DNA of 37,557 nucleotides from Betaproteobacteria bacterium (GCA_025356395.1 JANXTA010000080.1:1-37557), one strand, 5' to 3'; shown: positions 25,169-34,286, numbered from the stretch's first letter. Numbers and translations: made by a program. Notes: generated by a model not told the origin, from the sequence alone.

Positions 25169-26134
25169 TCAGCGCCCGATCATCCGTCGCAGGCCCAGCC
25201 ATTGCTGGCCCCAGAAGCCGCGTCCGTAGTCGCGACCCTGCCCGGCTTCGCTGTCGAGCTGGTCGCGGATGCCGGTGGCTGGATAGCCCTCTTCGAAGTT
25301 CGAGGTTCCGAACAGCACGTCCCAGATCGGGAAAAGCACCGCGAAGTTGCAGCCGCGGTGGACGCCTTCGTGGCCGTCTCCGATCGCGTGATGCCGACGA
25401 TGGAAGCGGGGAGAGACCACCAGCGGCTCGCCCCAGCGGCCGAACGACAGCCTGAGGTTGGCGTGCTGCAGCGTCTCGATGCTGCGGGTCGCGATCAGCA
25501 GCAGCACGAACTGGCCGGGCTGCACGCCGATGGCGACCGCGATCAGCGCGAGGATCGCATCGCGCAGCAGGTCGTCGAGCAGGTGATTGCGGTCGTCGGC
25601 CCACAGCGACATCTGGCGCTGGCTGTGATGCAGGCTGTGCAGCGCCCACCACCAGCGGAAGCTGTGCTGGCCGCGATGAACCCAGTAGTTCACGAAGTCG
25701 AGCACCACGAGATACAGGCAGAACGCGACCAGCGGAATCGACGTCACGCCGGGCCAGACGTCGTCGAGGTTGAAGTTGGCGATGCCGTGCAGGCGCAACT
25801 GTGCCGTGAAGTCGTCGATCAGCGGATCGAGCATGAAGAACAGCGCCAGCGAGAACAGGCCGAGGCGATGCAAAAAAGTATAGAAGATGTCGACGCCGAC
25901 GTCGCGACGATCGGCCCATCGCTCGGCCGGCTTCCACGACTCGAGCGGCCGCAGGATGACGTAGAGGACGGCGATCTGCAGCAGGCCGAGCAGGAAGAAT
26001 TCGGTGCCGTCGTAGGCCTGCTCCATCACGCCGGCGCCGTCGAGCCTAAACAGGACGGGCTCCACGACCGACATGAACAGCCAGCTCTGGACCGAGGCGA
26101 AGACCTGCACCGCCCACGCGACGATTTCGCTCAC
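25169..26134 (-). CDS. Sterol desaturase / fatty acid hydroxylase family protein
   Basis: The 321-residue membrane protein carries the histidine clusters of the di-iron hydroxylase superfamily: HRGQH (HX3H), HSLHH (HX2HH) and HRRHH (HX2HH), plus further His in GDGHEGVHRGCNFA. Four or more membrane helices surround them. Bacterial members hydroxylate or desaturate lipids such as fatty acids, carotenoids or ornithine lipids. WDVLFGTSNFEEGYPATGI near the end is typical of the family. The substrate is unknown. Its start overlaps the deacetylase stop (ATGA, 26131-26134). Confidence 0.87.
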   Translation of the reverse strand: MSEIVAWAVQVFASVQSWLFMSVVEPVLFRLDGAGVMEQAYDGTEFFLLGLLQIAVLYVILRPLESWKPAERWADRRDVGVDIFYTFLHRLGLFSLALFFMLDPLIDDFTAQLRLHGIANFNLDDVWPGVTSIPLVAFCLYLVVLDFVNYWVHRGQHSFRWWWALHSLHHSQRQMSLWADDRNHLLDDLLRDAILALIAVAIGVQPGQFVLLLIATRSIETLQHANLRLSFGRWGEPLVVSPRFHRRHHAIGDGHEGVHRGCNFAVLFPIWDVLFGTSNFEEGYPATGIRDQLDSEAGQGRDYGRGFWGQQWLGLRRMIGR

Positions 26135-26919
26135 GACGCGCGCTCAGCGGGGTAGTCGCGCAGCGTGGCGAAGCAATGGCCGCGCGCCTCAAGGCCGCTG
26201 ATCAGCGGATCGAGGATGGGGGCGAGCGGCTCCTGGCGCGACCAGATCCCGAGGTGGGCCAGCACGATGTCACCGGCCTTCAGCGACTTCAGCGCGCGCT
26301 CAAGCAGCATGTCATTGGGATAACGGTCGCTGGGCAGTTCATCACCCAGGAAGCCAGCCGGGCTCCAGCCGAAATGGCGGTAGCCGCAAGCCTTGCCGAA
26401 CGCGATCAACCGCGGCGAGATCTTGCCGCCGGGCGCGCGCCAGAAGCGGTCGATCGACACGCCCGTCATAGCCTCGAAGCGCTGGTCGACGCGATCGAGT
26501 TCGGTACAGTACTGCGCGGGCGTCCACGACAGCATCTGGCCGCCGTGCACGCCGAACTGCGGGCGCACGCGCACGCGCCCAGCGCCATCGTCGCCACGGA
26601 AATAGACGTGATCGAAGGTGTGGGTCCCGAAGGCATGGCCTTCGCGGACCAGCGTCTTCCAGTACGGCGCCCACGACGCATCGAGCGACCAGTCGCCGCG
26701 TACCGACTTTTCGTTGGCCAGGAAGAAGGTGGCCTTGACGTGATGCTTCTGCAGTACGTCGTGGATCAGTTCGGCCTGGCTTTCGCTGCCGGTGTCGAAG
26801 GTCAGGTAGATCGGCGCGCGGCCATCGGGGCAGGTGGCCGGCGGGTTGGCCCAGACCGGCGTCGACCACACCAGCGACGCCGCGATCAGCACACGGACGC
26901 GCTCATTGCCTCGCCGCAT
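26131..26919 (-). CDS. Secreted polysaccharide-deacetylase-family protein
   Basis: The 262-residue protein has a signal peptide (VRVLIAASLVWSTPVWA, cleavage near residue 24) and a NodB-type domain. Motif 1 reads TFDTGSE (residues 40-46) rather than TFDDG: the putative base Asp42 is kept while the second Asp, usually a metal ligand, is Thr. Motif 2 is HTFDH (100-104) and motif 3 is RAPGG (161-165), both intact. The family removes acetyl groups from cell-wall or exported polysaccharides in the periplasm. The start lies 17 bp inside the end of the beta-propeller gene and no clear ribosome site is seen, suggesting coupled translation. Substrate unknown. Confidence 0.85.
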   Translation of the reverse strand: MRRGNERVRVLIAASLVWSTPVWANPPATCPDGRAPIYLTFDTGSESQAELIHDVLQKHHVKATFFLANEKSVRGDWSLDASWAPYWKTLVREGHAFGTHTFDHVYFRGDDGAGRVRVRPQFGVHGGQMLSWTPAQYCTELDRVDQRFEAMTGVSIDRFWRAPGGKISPRLIAFGKACGYRHFGWSPAGFLGDELPSDRYPNDMLLERALKSLKAGDIVLAHLGIWSRQEPLAPILDPLISGLEARGHCFATLRDYPAERAS

Positions 26920-27889
26920 GACTGTCGAAATAGATGCCGTGGGGCGAGCGGCCGACGCTGGCCTGCGCGACCACGGCCTTCTGCGCGAGGTCCACTACGC
27001 TGACCTGCTTGATCCAACGCGATGTGACGTAGAGCGTCTTGCCGTCGCCGGTCAGTTCCATGCAGTCGGGGCCACCGGGGACCTTGATGTCCGACAGCTT
27101 GGTCCAGGTATTCATGTCGACGATCGAGACGGTGTTCTCGACGCGATTCGAGACGAAGACGCGGCGCTTGTCGCCCATCGGCAGGAAGTTGTGCGCGCCC
27201 TTGCCGGTCATGACGTGCGCGACCGACTTCTGCGTGCGCCAGTCGATCACGTCGACATAGTTCTCGCCCATGATGCCCACCATCAATTGTTTGTCGTCGG
27301 GTGTCATGGCGATACCCGCAGGCAGTTTGCCGACCTTCATAGACCACATCACGATCTGGTTCTTGACATCGATTGCAGCGATCTCGTCGGAGCCTTGCAG
27401 GGTCACGAACAGCATCGAGCTGTCGCCCGAGAACACGATGTGGCTCGGCAGCTTGGCGATCGGGATACGCCGGACCAGCCTGAAGCCGTCGGCCTCGTAG
27501 ATGTCGACGCGGTTGAGGCGCAGGCAGGTGACCGCGAACCACTTGCGATCCGGCGAGAAGGCCAGCTGATACGGATCGTCGATGCCGCGGATGACGCGCT
27601 GGACGGTGCCGGTGCGCCCGTCGAGGAACATCAGGCTGTTGCCAGCCGAACTGGCGACGATGACTTCCCGGCCGTCGGGCGTCGCCATTAAGTGATGCGG
27701 CTCCTTGCCGGTGTCGATGGTGCGCAGGGTCTTGAGCGTGACGGGATCGACGATCGAAATCGTCGCGTCGCCGCTGTTGAGGACCACGAGCACGCGGTCG
27801 TCGGGCACGGCGGATCTTGCGGGAGAGCTGGCGGCGACCACACAGGCCAGGACGGGCAGACAACGGCGGAGGAAAGCAGTGAAGGTCAT
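26903..27889 (-). CDS. Secreted YVTN-type beta-propeller protein
   Basis: The 328-residue protein has a signal peptide (RRCLPVLACVVAASSPARSA, cleavage near residue 27) followed by about seven repeats of 40 residues. Each contains a D-G-(K/R)-x-(V/L)-(Y/F)-V-(A/T) strand, for example TPDGREVIVASSAGNSLMFLD, SPDRKWFAVTCLRLNRVDIYE and TGDGKTLYVTSRWIKQVSVVD. This is a 6- or 7-blade YVTN/NHL-like propeller, a scaffold for protein or ligand binding in the periplasm. It has no visible catalytic motif. It is the first gene of the compact minus-strand run leading to queC. Confidence 0.86.
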   Translation of the reverse strand: MTFTAFLRRCLPVLACVVAASSPARSAVPDDRVLVVLNSGDATISIVDPVTLKTLRTIDTGKEPHHLMATPDGREVIVASSAGNSLMFLDGRTGTVQRVIRGIDDPYQLAFSPDRKWFAVTCLRLNRVDIYEADGFRLVRRIPIAKLPSHIVFSGDSSMLFVTLQGSDEIAAIDVKNQIVMWSMKVGKLPAGIAMTPDDKQLMVGIMGENYVDVIDWRTQKSVAHVMTGKGAHNFLPMGDKRRVFVSNRVENTVSIVDMNTWTKLSDIKVPGGPDCMELTGDGKTLYVTSRWIKQVSVVDLAQKAVVAQASVGRSPHGIYFDSHAARQ

Positions 27890-28023
27890 CTACGAATTCT
27901 AGGTGCTGACGAGGTCCAGGCGACGGTGCAGGCGCCGCTTTCGGAGACGTCGTGGACGCGATACAACGCGAGGTCAAGGAGCGGCAAACTGACAACGCGC
28001 GAGGATGCGATTGCGATGACCGT

Positions 28024-31000
28024 TCAACGCTGCAGGCTGTCCCAGATTTTTTGCAATCGCTTGATCGAAACCGGCATCGGCGTCCGCAGTTCCTGGGCGA
28101 ACAGCGCGACGCGCAGTTCCTCCAGCAGCCAGCGGAAGCCTTCGAGCTTTTCGTCGGGCACTCCCTTGCGCTGGACATCCGCGCGCTGCCACCCACGAAA
28201 CAGCGGCGCGAACTCGGCCATCCGCTCGTCGTCGCGTCGCGGATCGGCGACGCGCTTGTCGATCCGCATCACGATCGCCTTGAGGTGGCGCGGCAGATGC
28301 GACAGCTGCGCCGCGGGCGTCGTGGACACGAAACGGCGATGGATCAGCAGGGCCATCTGACCCTCGATGTCCGCGACGGCCGCAGCACTGGCCTTCAGTG
28401 CCGGCATCTTCTTCAAAACCTGTTGGTACTGGTCGAGGATCGTCGCGACGGTGCGCGCGGTCTCGTTGGCGAGCAGCACGATGCGGGCGCGCGCGTCGGC
28501 CTTGCGGGCCTGGAAACTGTCGGCGTCGGTGGGCAACGGATCGATCAGGCAGGCCCGGTCGATCGCAGCGGCGACGATCTGGTCGCGCAGTTCCTCGGTC
28601 GTGCCAAGCGCCATGAACTGCATCGCCATGCGCGTCATCTCGGGCAGGTTCTTCTCGAGATAACGCAACTGCTCCTGCAACTGCAGGCGGAACAGTCGCG
28701 CGAGGCCGAGGCGATGGATGCGCGCGGCTTCGACGGGATCGTCGAAGACCTCGAGCCGGACGTGGCTCTCGCGATCGACCAGCGCGGGGTAGCCAATCAG
28801 CACGTGGCCGCCGCGACGTACTTCCAGCAGCTCGGGCAGTACACCGAACGACCAGTCGACCAGTTCGTCATCGGCCTCGGTCGCGACGGGCTCGACGACC
28901 CGGCTGGCCATCGGCACGGCCTCTGGCACCCCGGCAGGAACGCGTTCCTGGACCGGCCCCGCACGCGCGAACGCTTCCTTGAACTGATGCCGCGCCTGCT
29001 GGCCCAGCTCCGCGCGCAGCGTCGCGAGGTTGCGACCCATGCCGAGCTGGCGGCCATGCTCGTCGACGACCCGAAAGTTCATCGTAAGGTGCGGCAGCAC
29101 GACCTCGTCCTTGAAGTCGACGGGCTGCGCGACCAGGCCCTTCTGCTCGCGCAGGTCGGCGATCAGCGCATCGACCAGCGACCCGTGCGGCTCGACGCGA
29201 TCGACGAAGCCCGCGGCGCTGTCGGGTAGCGGCACGCAGTGTCGACGCAGCTGCTGCGGCAGCGATTTCAGCAGCATCTGCACCTTGTCCTTCAGCATGC
29301 CGGGCACCAGCCACTCGCAGCGGGCCGCGTCGACGACGTTGAGCGCGTAGAGCGGCACGGTCATCGTCACGCCGTCGCGCGGCGTGCCGGGATCGAACAG
29401 GTAGTCGAGCGCGAAGGTGATGCCGCCCGAGGCCAGCGTCTTCGGGAAGGCATCGCTGCCCGCACCGGCCGCCTCGTGACGCATCAGTTCGTCGCGGTCG
29501 AGATACAGCAGACGCGCATCGGCAGCAGCGGCCTTGCGGTACCAGGCCTCGAACGCGGCACCGCTGGCGACATCCGGCGGGACACGCTCGTCGCAGAACG
29601 CGACCAGCAGGTCGGCATCGACCAGGACGTCAGGTCGGCGCGTCTTGTGCTCGATCTCCTCGACGGCTGCGATCTGCCTACGATTGTGCGCGAGCATGCG
29701 CACGGTCGCGCCGTCACGCGCCTCGAAGGGCGAGGTCTGTGCACTGTCGCGGTGGAGCATCGCCTCGACGAGACCTTCGCGCAGGAAAATGTCGCGGGCA
29801 TGCCGCGGATCGAGCTTCGCGTAGTCGACCCGCCGCTGGCCGTAGACCGGCAGGCCGTAGACCGTGCCGCGCTCGAGGACGATCACGGCCGCCGGCTTCT
29901 TCTCCCAGTGCGGATCGCCGTGCGAGGTCTTCAGCAGATGCGACCCGATCGCTTCGACCCAGTCGGGCTCGATGCGCGCGACCTTGCGCGCGAACAGCTT
30001 CTGCGTCTCGACCAGTTCAGCCGCCATCACCCAGCGCGCCTTACCCGCGGTGAACTGGCTCTTCCGCGCGAGCACCGAGCCCGGCCAGATATTAAAGCGG
30101 ATGCCGCGCGCGCCGAGGTACTGCGCGTCCTCGTCCGTCTTGGTCCCGATGTTGCCGAGCAGCCCAGCGAGCAGGGCCTTGTGGATCTGCTCGAAGGTCG
30201 CGGGCGCGGCGTTGAGACGCCAGTGATGCTCGGCGACCGTCGTCGCCAACTGGTGATGGACGTCGCGCCATTCGCGCATCCGCAGCGGCGAGATGAAGCG
30301 GGAGCGACAGAGATCGCGCAGCTGCCTCTGCGACTTCCGGTTGTCGTGGTCGCTCCCGGCCGCGGCCGCGTACCAGTCCCACAGCTTGAGGTCCGACAGG
30401 AAGTCGGAGCGCTCGTCGACGAAGGCCTTGTGCGCTTCGTCGGCGGCTTCGCGCAGCTCGACCGGTCGATCGCGCGGGTCCTGGATCGACAGCGCGCTCG
30501 CGAGCACCAGCATCTCGGTCATGCAGTCCTGCGTGCGGGCCGCGACGATCATCCGTGCGATACGCGGATCGAGCGGCAGCTTGCCGAGCTCGTGACCGAT
30601 CGTCGTCAGCGTGTTTGAGTCGTCGAGCGCGCCGAACTCGTTGAGCAACTGGTACCCGTCGGTGATGGCGCGCGGCAGCGGCGGCTCGATGAACGGGAAG
30701 TCCTCGATCTCGCCGAGGTCCAGCGTCTTCATCCGCAGGATCACCGCCGCGAGCGATGAACGCAGGATCTCCGGGTCGGTGAAGGCTGGCCGCGACTCGA
30801 AGTCCTGGTCGTCGTAGAGGCGGATGCACACGCCCGCGGCGACGCGACCGCAGCGCCCCGCCCGCTGGTTGGCCGCGGCCCGGCTGATCGCCTCGGTGCG
30901 TAACTGCTCGACCTTGTTGCGATAGCTGTAGCGCTTGACGCGCGCGTTGCCGGTGTCGACGACGTAACGGATGCCGGGCACCGTCAGCGAGGTCTCAGCG

Positions 31001-32004
31001 ACGTTGGTGGCCAGCACGATGCGGCGCGCGTTCGAGGGCTTGAAGACGCGCTCCTGGTCTTCGACCGAAAGCCGCGCGAACAGCGGCAGGATTTCGGTGT
31101 GCGGCGGATGGTGGCCGCGCAGCACCGCGGCTGCCTCGCGGATCTCGCGCTCGCCGGGGAAGAACACCAGCACGTCGCCGGGACCGACACGCGCGAGTTC
31201 GTCGACCGCATCGACGATCGCATCGACCATGCCGCGTTCGTCGGGTGTGGTCGCGGGCTTCGTCGCCGGCTTCGCGTCGCCGTCCTGCACCGGCCGATAG
31301 CGCACCTCGACGGGATATAGCCGGCCGGATACTTCGATCACAGGCGCCGGATGTTCGTCACTGCCGAAGTGTCGTGCGAAGCGCTGCGCGTCAATCGTCG
31401 CCGACGTGACGATCAGCTTCAGGTCGGGCCGCTTCGGCAGCAGGCGCCGCAGGTAGCCGAGCAAGAAGTCGATATTAAGGCTGCGCTCGTGGGCCTCGTC
31501 GATGATGATCGTGTCGTAGGCCGACAGCAGCGGATCGCTCTGCGTCTCGGCGAGCAGGATGCCGTCGGTCATCAGCTTGACCGAGGCGCCCGCCGACAGC
31601 CGGTCGTGGAAGCGGATCTTGAAGCCGACGAGGTCGCCGAGCGGCGAGTTCAGCTCGGCGGCGATGCGTCGCGCGGTCGCAGTCGCGGCGAGGCGGCGCG
31701 GCTGGGTGTGACCGATCAGGCCGCTGCCGCCGGCACCGAGGCCGCGACCGATCGACAGGCAGATCTTCGGCAACTGCGTCGTCTTGCCCGACCCGGTCTC
31801 GCCGCTGACGATCACGACCTGATGGTTGCGAATCGCCTCGGCGATCTCGTCGCGACGCGACGAGACCGGCAGCTCTTCCGGAAACTCGATGGGGCCGACG
31901 ACGTTCGCGGTCGGCGCGGGTCGCTCGGTGCGGGCCGCTCGATCGAGCGCGGGCTGCGAGGGGCGGGATCTGCGACGCGCGGCGGTCGGCGGTGTACTCG
32001 ACAA
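28024..32004 (-). CDS. hrpA: ATP-dependent RNA helicase HrpA
   Basis: The 1326-residue DEAH-box helicase matches E. coli HrpA in size (about 1300). Walker A is GETGSGKT (68-75), motif II is DEAH (169-172), the SAT motif is VTSATID, motif V/VI text includes TNVAETSLTVPGIRYVVDTG and QRAGRCGR. The HA2 and OB-fold regions follow, then a long HrpA-specific C-terminal part (DUF3418-like), ending KLEGFRWLLEELRVALFAQEL. HrpA unwinds RNA and helps process mRNA and rescue stalled ribosomes. The start used is TTG at 32004, chosen as the longest sensible frame; no strong ribosome site supports it and a start slightly downstream is possible. It is divergent from argA. Confidence 0.95.
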   Translation of the reverse strand: MSSTPPTAARRRSRPSQPALDRAARTERPAPTANVVGPIEFPEELPVSSRRDEIAEAIRNHQVVIVSGETGSGKTTQLPKICLSIGRGLGAGGSGLIGHTQPRRLAATATARRIAAELNSPLGDLVGFKIRFHDRLSAGASVKLMTDGILLAETQSDPLLSAYDTIIIDEAHERSLNIDFLLGYLRRLLPKRPDLKLIVTSATIDAQRFARHFGSDEHPAPVIEVSGRLYPVEVRYRPVQDGDAKPATKPATTPDERGMVDAIVDAVDELARVGPGDVLVFFPGEREIREAAAVLRGHHPPHTEILPLFARLSVEDQERVFKPSNARRIVLATNVAETSLTVPGIRYVVDTGNARVKRYSYRNKVEQLRTEAISRAAANQRAGRCGRVAAGVCIRLYDDQDFESRPAFTDPEILRSSLAAVILRMKTLDLGEIEDFPFIEPPLPRAITDGYQLLNEFGALDDSNTLTTIGHELGKLPLDPRIARMIVAARTQDCMTEMLVLASALSIQDPRDRPVELREAADEAHKAFVDERSDFLSDLKLWDWYAAAAGSDHDNRKSQRQLRDLCRSRFISPLRMREWRDVHHQLATTVAEHHWRLNAAPATFEQIHKALLAGLLGNIGTKTDEDAQYLGARGIRFNIWPGSVLARKSQFTAGKARWVMAAELVETQKLFARKVARIEPDWVEAIGSHLLKTSHGDPHWEKKPAAVIVLERGTVYGLPVYGQRRVDYAKLDPRHARDIFLREGLVEAMLHRDSAQTSPFEARDGATVRMLAHNRRQIAAVEEIEHKTRRPDVLVDADLLVAFCDERVPPDVASGAAFEAWYRKAAAADARLLYLDRDELMRHEAAGAGSDAFPKTLASGGITFALDYLFDPGTPRDGVTMTVPLYALNVVDAARCEWLVPGMLKDKVQMLLKSLPQQLRRHCVPLPDSAAGFVDRVEPHGSLVDALIADLREQKGLVAQPVDFKDEVVLPHLTMNFRVVDEHGRQLGMGRNLATLRAELGQQARHQFKEAFARAGPVQERVPAGVPEAVPMASRVVEPVATEADDELVDWSFGVLPELLEVRRGGHVLIGYPALVDRESHVRLEVFDDPVEAARIHRLGLARLFRLQLQEQLRYLEKNLPEMTRMAMQFMALGTTEELRDQIVAAAIDRACLIDPLPTDADSFQARKADARARIVLLANETARTVATILDQYQQVLKKMPALKASAAAVADIEGQMALLIHRRFVSTTPAAQLSHLPRHLKAIVMRIDKRVADPRRDDERMAEFAPLFRGWQRADVQRKGVPDEKLEGFRWLLEELRVALFAQELRTPMPVSIKRLQKIWDSLQR

Positions 32005-32110
32005 TGCGGGGAATCTTCGGGAAGTGGTCGCGACGGGGTGCTGCGCGTCGCACCTGGCACATCCGGCAACAGTTCGGATGGCGTGGGCGATGCAGCGTGC
32101 GCGCGACCGT

Positions 32111-32120
32111 CATTATAATG
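32111..32120. promoter_or_regulatory. Symmetric -10 element between hrpA and argA
   Basis: CATTATAATG is a perfect palindrome and gives TATAAT on both strands (32114-32119 plus, 32117-32112 minus). On the plus strand the start would fall at about 32126, next to the argA ATG at 32127. On the minus strand it would give a leader of about 100 nt for hrpA. No good -35 hexamer was found on either strand. Confidence 0.5.
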
Positions 32121-32126
32121 ATCGCC

Positions 32127-33566
32127 ATGAACAGCCCAGGCGCCCAAGCCGACTTCAATCCCACGGCGAGCGAACCAGGCACGGGCTCAGCGTCCGACAG
32201 CGAGATCGCAAGTCATCCCGAGACCGACGCACTGCTCGACGGCGAGCTGGGCAACAGCCTCTATCGCGCGCAATTCGTCGCGTGGTTCCGCGCGGTGGCT
32301 CCTTACGTCCACGCCTTCAAGCGCAAGATCTTCGTGGTCGCCGTCAGCGGCGAGGCGGTGGTGGCGGGGCGCCTCGCGCGCATCTGCGAAGACCTCGCGC
32401 TGCTGCGGGCACTCGGCATCCGCATCGTCGTGGTCCACGGCTCGCGTCCGCAAATCGAGGAGCAGCTCGCGATCCGGCAGGTGCCGTCGCGCTTCCACAA
32501 CGACCTGCGCATCACCGACACGGCCGCGCTCGAATGCGCGAAGGAAGCCAACGGGGAGATCCGCCTCGACATCGAGGCCGCGTTCTCGCAGGGCCTGGCG
32601 AACACGCCGATGGCCAATGCGGACATCAAGGTGATGTCCGGCAACTTCATAACGGCGCGGCCCCTCGGCGTGATCGACGGCGTCGATTTCCAGCACACCG
32701 GCATCGTGCGCAAGGTCTCGGCCGAGGTGATCGAACTCGCGCTCAACGCACGCGCCGTCGTGCTGATGTCGCCGCTCGGCTTCTCGCCCACCGGCGAGGC
32801 GTTCAACCTCGACATGGAAGACGTCGCCTCGAGTGTGGCGTCGGCATTGCACGCCGAGAAGCTGATCTTCCTCACGGACGGACGCGGGCTGGTCGATGCG
32901 GACGGCGAGCTGATCCGCGAACTGTCCGAGGTCGCGGCCGAGAAGCTGATGTCCGAGGCCACGCTGTCGGAGCCGATGGGCTTCTATCTCAAGCACGCGC
33001 TGCGGGCCATCAAGAACGGCGTGCCGCGCGCACACCTGGTGCCGTTCTCGCTCGACGGCGGCGCGCTGCTCGAGATCTTCACGCACGACGGGGTCGGCAC
33101 GATGATCGCCGACGACGATCTCGAAGAGCTGCGCGAGGCCACCATCGACGACGTCGCCAGCATCCTTAAGCTGATCGAGCCGCTCGAGAACGACGGCACG
33201 CTGGTCAAGCGCGGCCGCACGCGCATCGAACGCGAGATCGACAACTTCAGCGTGATCGAGCACGACCTGCGTTTGTTCGGTTGCGCGGCCCTCTATCCGT
33301 TCCCGCAGGAGAGGATGGGCGAGCTCGCTTGCCTGACCGTCGATCCCGAGGCCCAGGGCATGGGCGACGGCGAGAAGCTGATGAAGCGCATCGAGCAGCG
33401 AGCCCGGGCCATCGGCATCGACAAGCTATTCGTCCTGACGACCCGGACCGCACACTGGTTCCTCAAGCGCGGCTTCACCGTCGCGACCGTCGATGTGCTG
33501 CCGAAGGATCGGCAGCGCATGTACAACTGGTCGCGGATGAGCCAGATCCTCGTCAAGAAAATCTGA
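32127..33566 (+). CDS. argA: N-acetylglutamate synthase ArgA
   Basis: The 479-residue enzyme makes N-acetylglutamate from glutamate and acetyl-CoA, the first step of arginine synthesis. An amino-acid-kinase-like domain (about residues 50-300) has KIFVVAVSGEAV and VVVHGSRPQIEEQL, and binds arginine for feedback control. A GNAT acetyltransferase domain (about 330-479) has LACLTVDPEAQGMGDGEKLM, the acetyl-CoA-binding loop, and ends in NWSRMSQILVKKI. This is the classical ArgA architecture, with an N-terminal extension of about 35 residues beyond E. coli. The ATG at 32127 was preferred; an in-frame ATG at 32118 lies within the -10 element. No Shine-Dalgarno sequence precedes either, so the mRNA may be leaderless. 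Confidence 0.96.
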   Translation: MNSPGAQADFNPTASEPGTGSASDSEIASHPETDALLDGELGNSLYRAQFVAWFRAVAPYVHAFKRKIFVVAVSGEAVVAGRLARICEDLALLRALGIRIVVVHGSRPQIEEQLAIRQVPSRFHNDLRITDTAALECAKEANGEIRLDIEAAFSQGLANTPMANADIKVMSGNFITARPLGVIDGVDFQHTGIVRKVSAEVIELALNARAVVLMSPLGFSPTGEAFNLDMEDVASSVASALHAEKLIFLTDGRGLVDADGELIRELSEVAAEKLMSEATLSEPMGFYLKHALRAIKNGVPRAHLVPFSLDGGALLEIFTHDGVGTMIADDDLEELREATIDDVASILKLIEPLENDGTLVKRGRTRIEREIDNFSVIEHDLRLFGCAALYPFPQERMGELACLTVDPEAQGMGDGEKLMKRIEQRARAIGIDKLFVLTTRTAHWFLKRGFTVATVDVLPKDRQRMYNWSRMSQILVKKI

Positions 33567-33573
33567 CGGCGCG

Positions 33574-33599
33574 GTTCCGCCAGCATCAGCCTGCGGAAC
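33574..33599 (+). terminator. Hairpin after argA, possible terminator
   Basis: GTTCCGC and GCGGAAC form a 7-bp stem with a 12-base loop, starting 8 bp after the argA stop. The T-rich tract expected downstream is weak, so termination is uncertain. Confidence 0.35.
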
Positions 33600-33612
33600 G
33601 CATTGCTCTCAT

Positions 33613-33837
33613 CTACTGAACAGCGACCTTGCTGCCCTTTCCGGTGGTCATCGCAACGCCGTCGAACTGGTAGCCCACGACGAACCGATGCGTGGATGCA
33701 TCGCCCCAGCCGCCGGCTGCGAAGCTCGGGAAACGGCTGCGACCGAGGAGGATTTTCGCCATGTTGCCCAGCATCGGCGAGCCCGACGATTGTTCGACAC
33801 CTCGACTATTGATGCGCCCATCGCGCGCGACGTTGGC
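33613..33837 (-). other. Open frame in line with the gene upstream: possible lost C-terminus
   Basis: Directly after the TGA (33838-33840) that ends the small secreted protein, the same frame stays open for 74 codons to a TAG at 33613. The distal part (from about residue 22, MLGNMAKILLGRSRFPSFAAG onward) has coding-like G/C third positions and ordinary protein composition, ending YQFDGVAMTTGKGSKVAVQ. No start codon with a ribosome site exists for it alone. It may be the original C-terminus of the neighbouring gene cut off by a nonsense mutation, or the remnant of another gene. I recognise no family. Confidence 0.3.
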
Positions 33838-34146
33838 TCAGACCGTGGCCGTTCCGCTCGGGCGCTCGAGACTCGCTTCGCGGCCGGACGGATAGGGGCT
33901 GGCGCCTTGCAGCTTCCTGTACGCCGCGTCCACGTCACCGGTCTCGCTGGCCGTGAGGGCATCGCGCAACGCCGTGATGGTCACGACCGGCCTCTGCACG
34001 GGCTGCCGCGCAGAGGCCGGTGTATGCCAGGTCGTCAGTGCAACGACGGCCGCCAGGGCCGCCGTGAGCGCTGCCATGCGTCGCAGCAGCGTCGGGGAAG
34101 GCATGCCGTCGGCCGGGCCTTCGAATAACTCCACGCGGTTTTCCAT
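33838..34146 (-). CDS. Small hypothetical protein with one membrane or signal segment
   Basis: The 102-residue protein starts at an ATG with AGGAGA five bases upstream, a strong ribosome site, so translation is likely. A short charged N-terminus (MENRVELFEGPADGMPSPTLLRR) is followed by a hydrophobic segment MAALTAALAAVVALTTWHTPASA (about residues 24-46), which could be an anchor or a cleaved signal. The remainder (ARQPVQRPVVTITALRDALTASETGDVDAAYRKLQG) is helical and Ala-rich. No family is recognised. It ends at a TGA with open frame beyond it, so it may be a truncated version of a longer protein. Confidence 0.55.
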   Translation of the reverse strand: MENRVELFEGPADGMPSPTLLRRMAALTAALAAVVALTTWHTPASARQPVQRPVVTITALRDALTASETGDVDAAYRKLQGASPYPSGREASLERPSGTATV

Positions 34147-34286
34147 TTCGCTCTCCTGGGTGTGCGGCTGCTGCCGATCCCCTCAGATTGAACGAAATGA
34201 ATCGCCCGGGCTGCCAAGAAATAGCGATGCCGAGCGGGAATATTCCCTTGTGTTTTCCCTCGAGCGAGTGAGTGGCCTAAGCAGGC

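Noticed and set aside
31992-32126. Upstream extension of argA by 45 codons
   Set aside because: The extra residues are Arg/Trp-rich, unlike ArgA, and cross the likely promoter.
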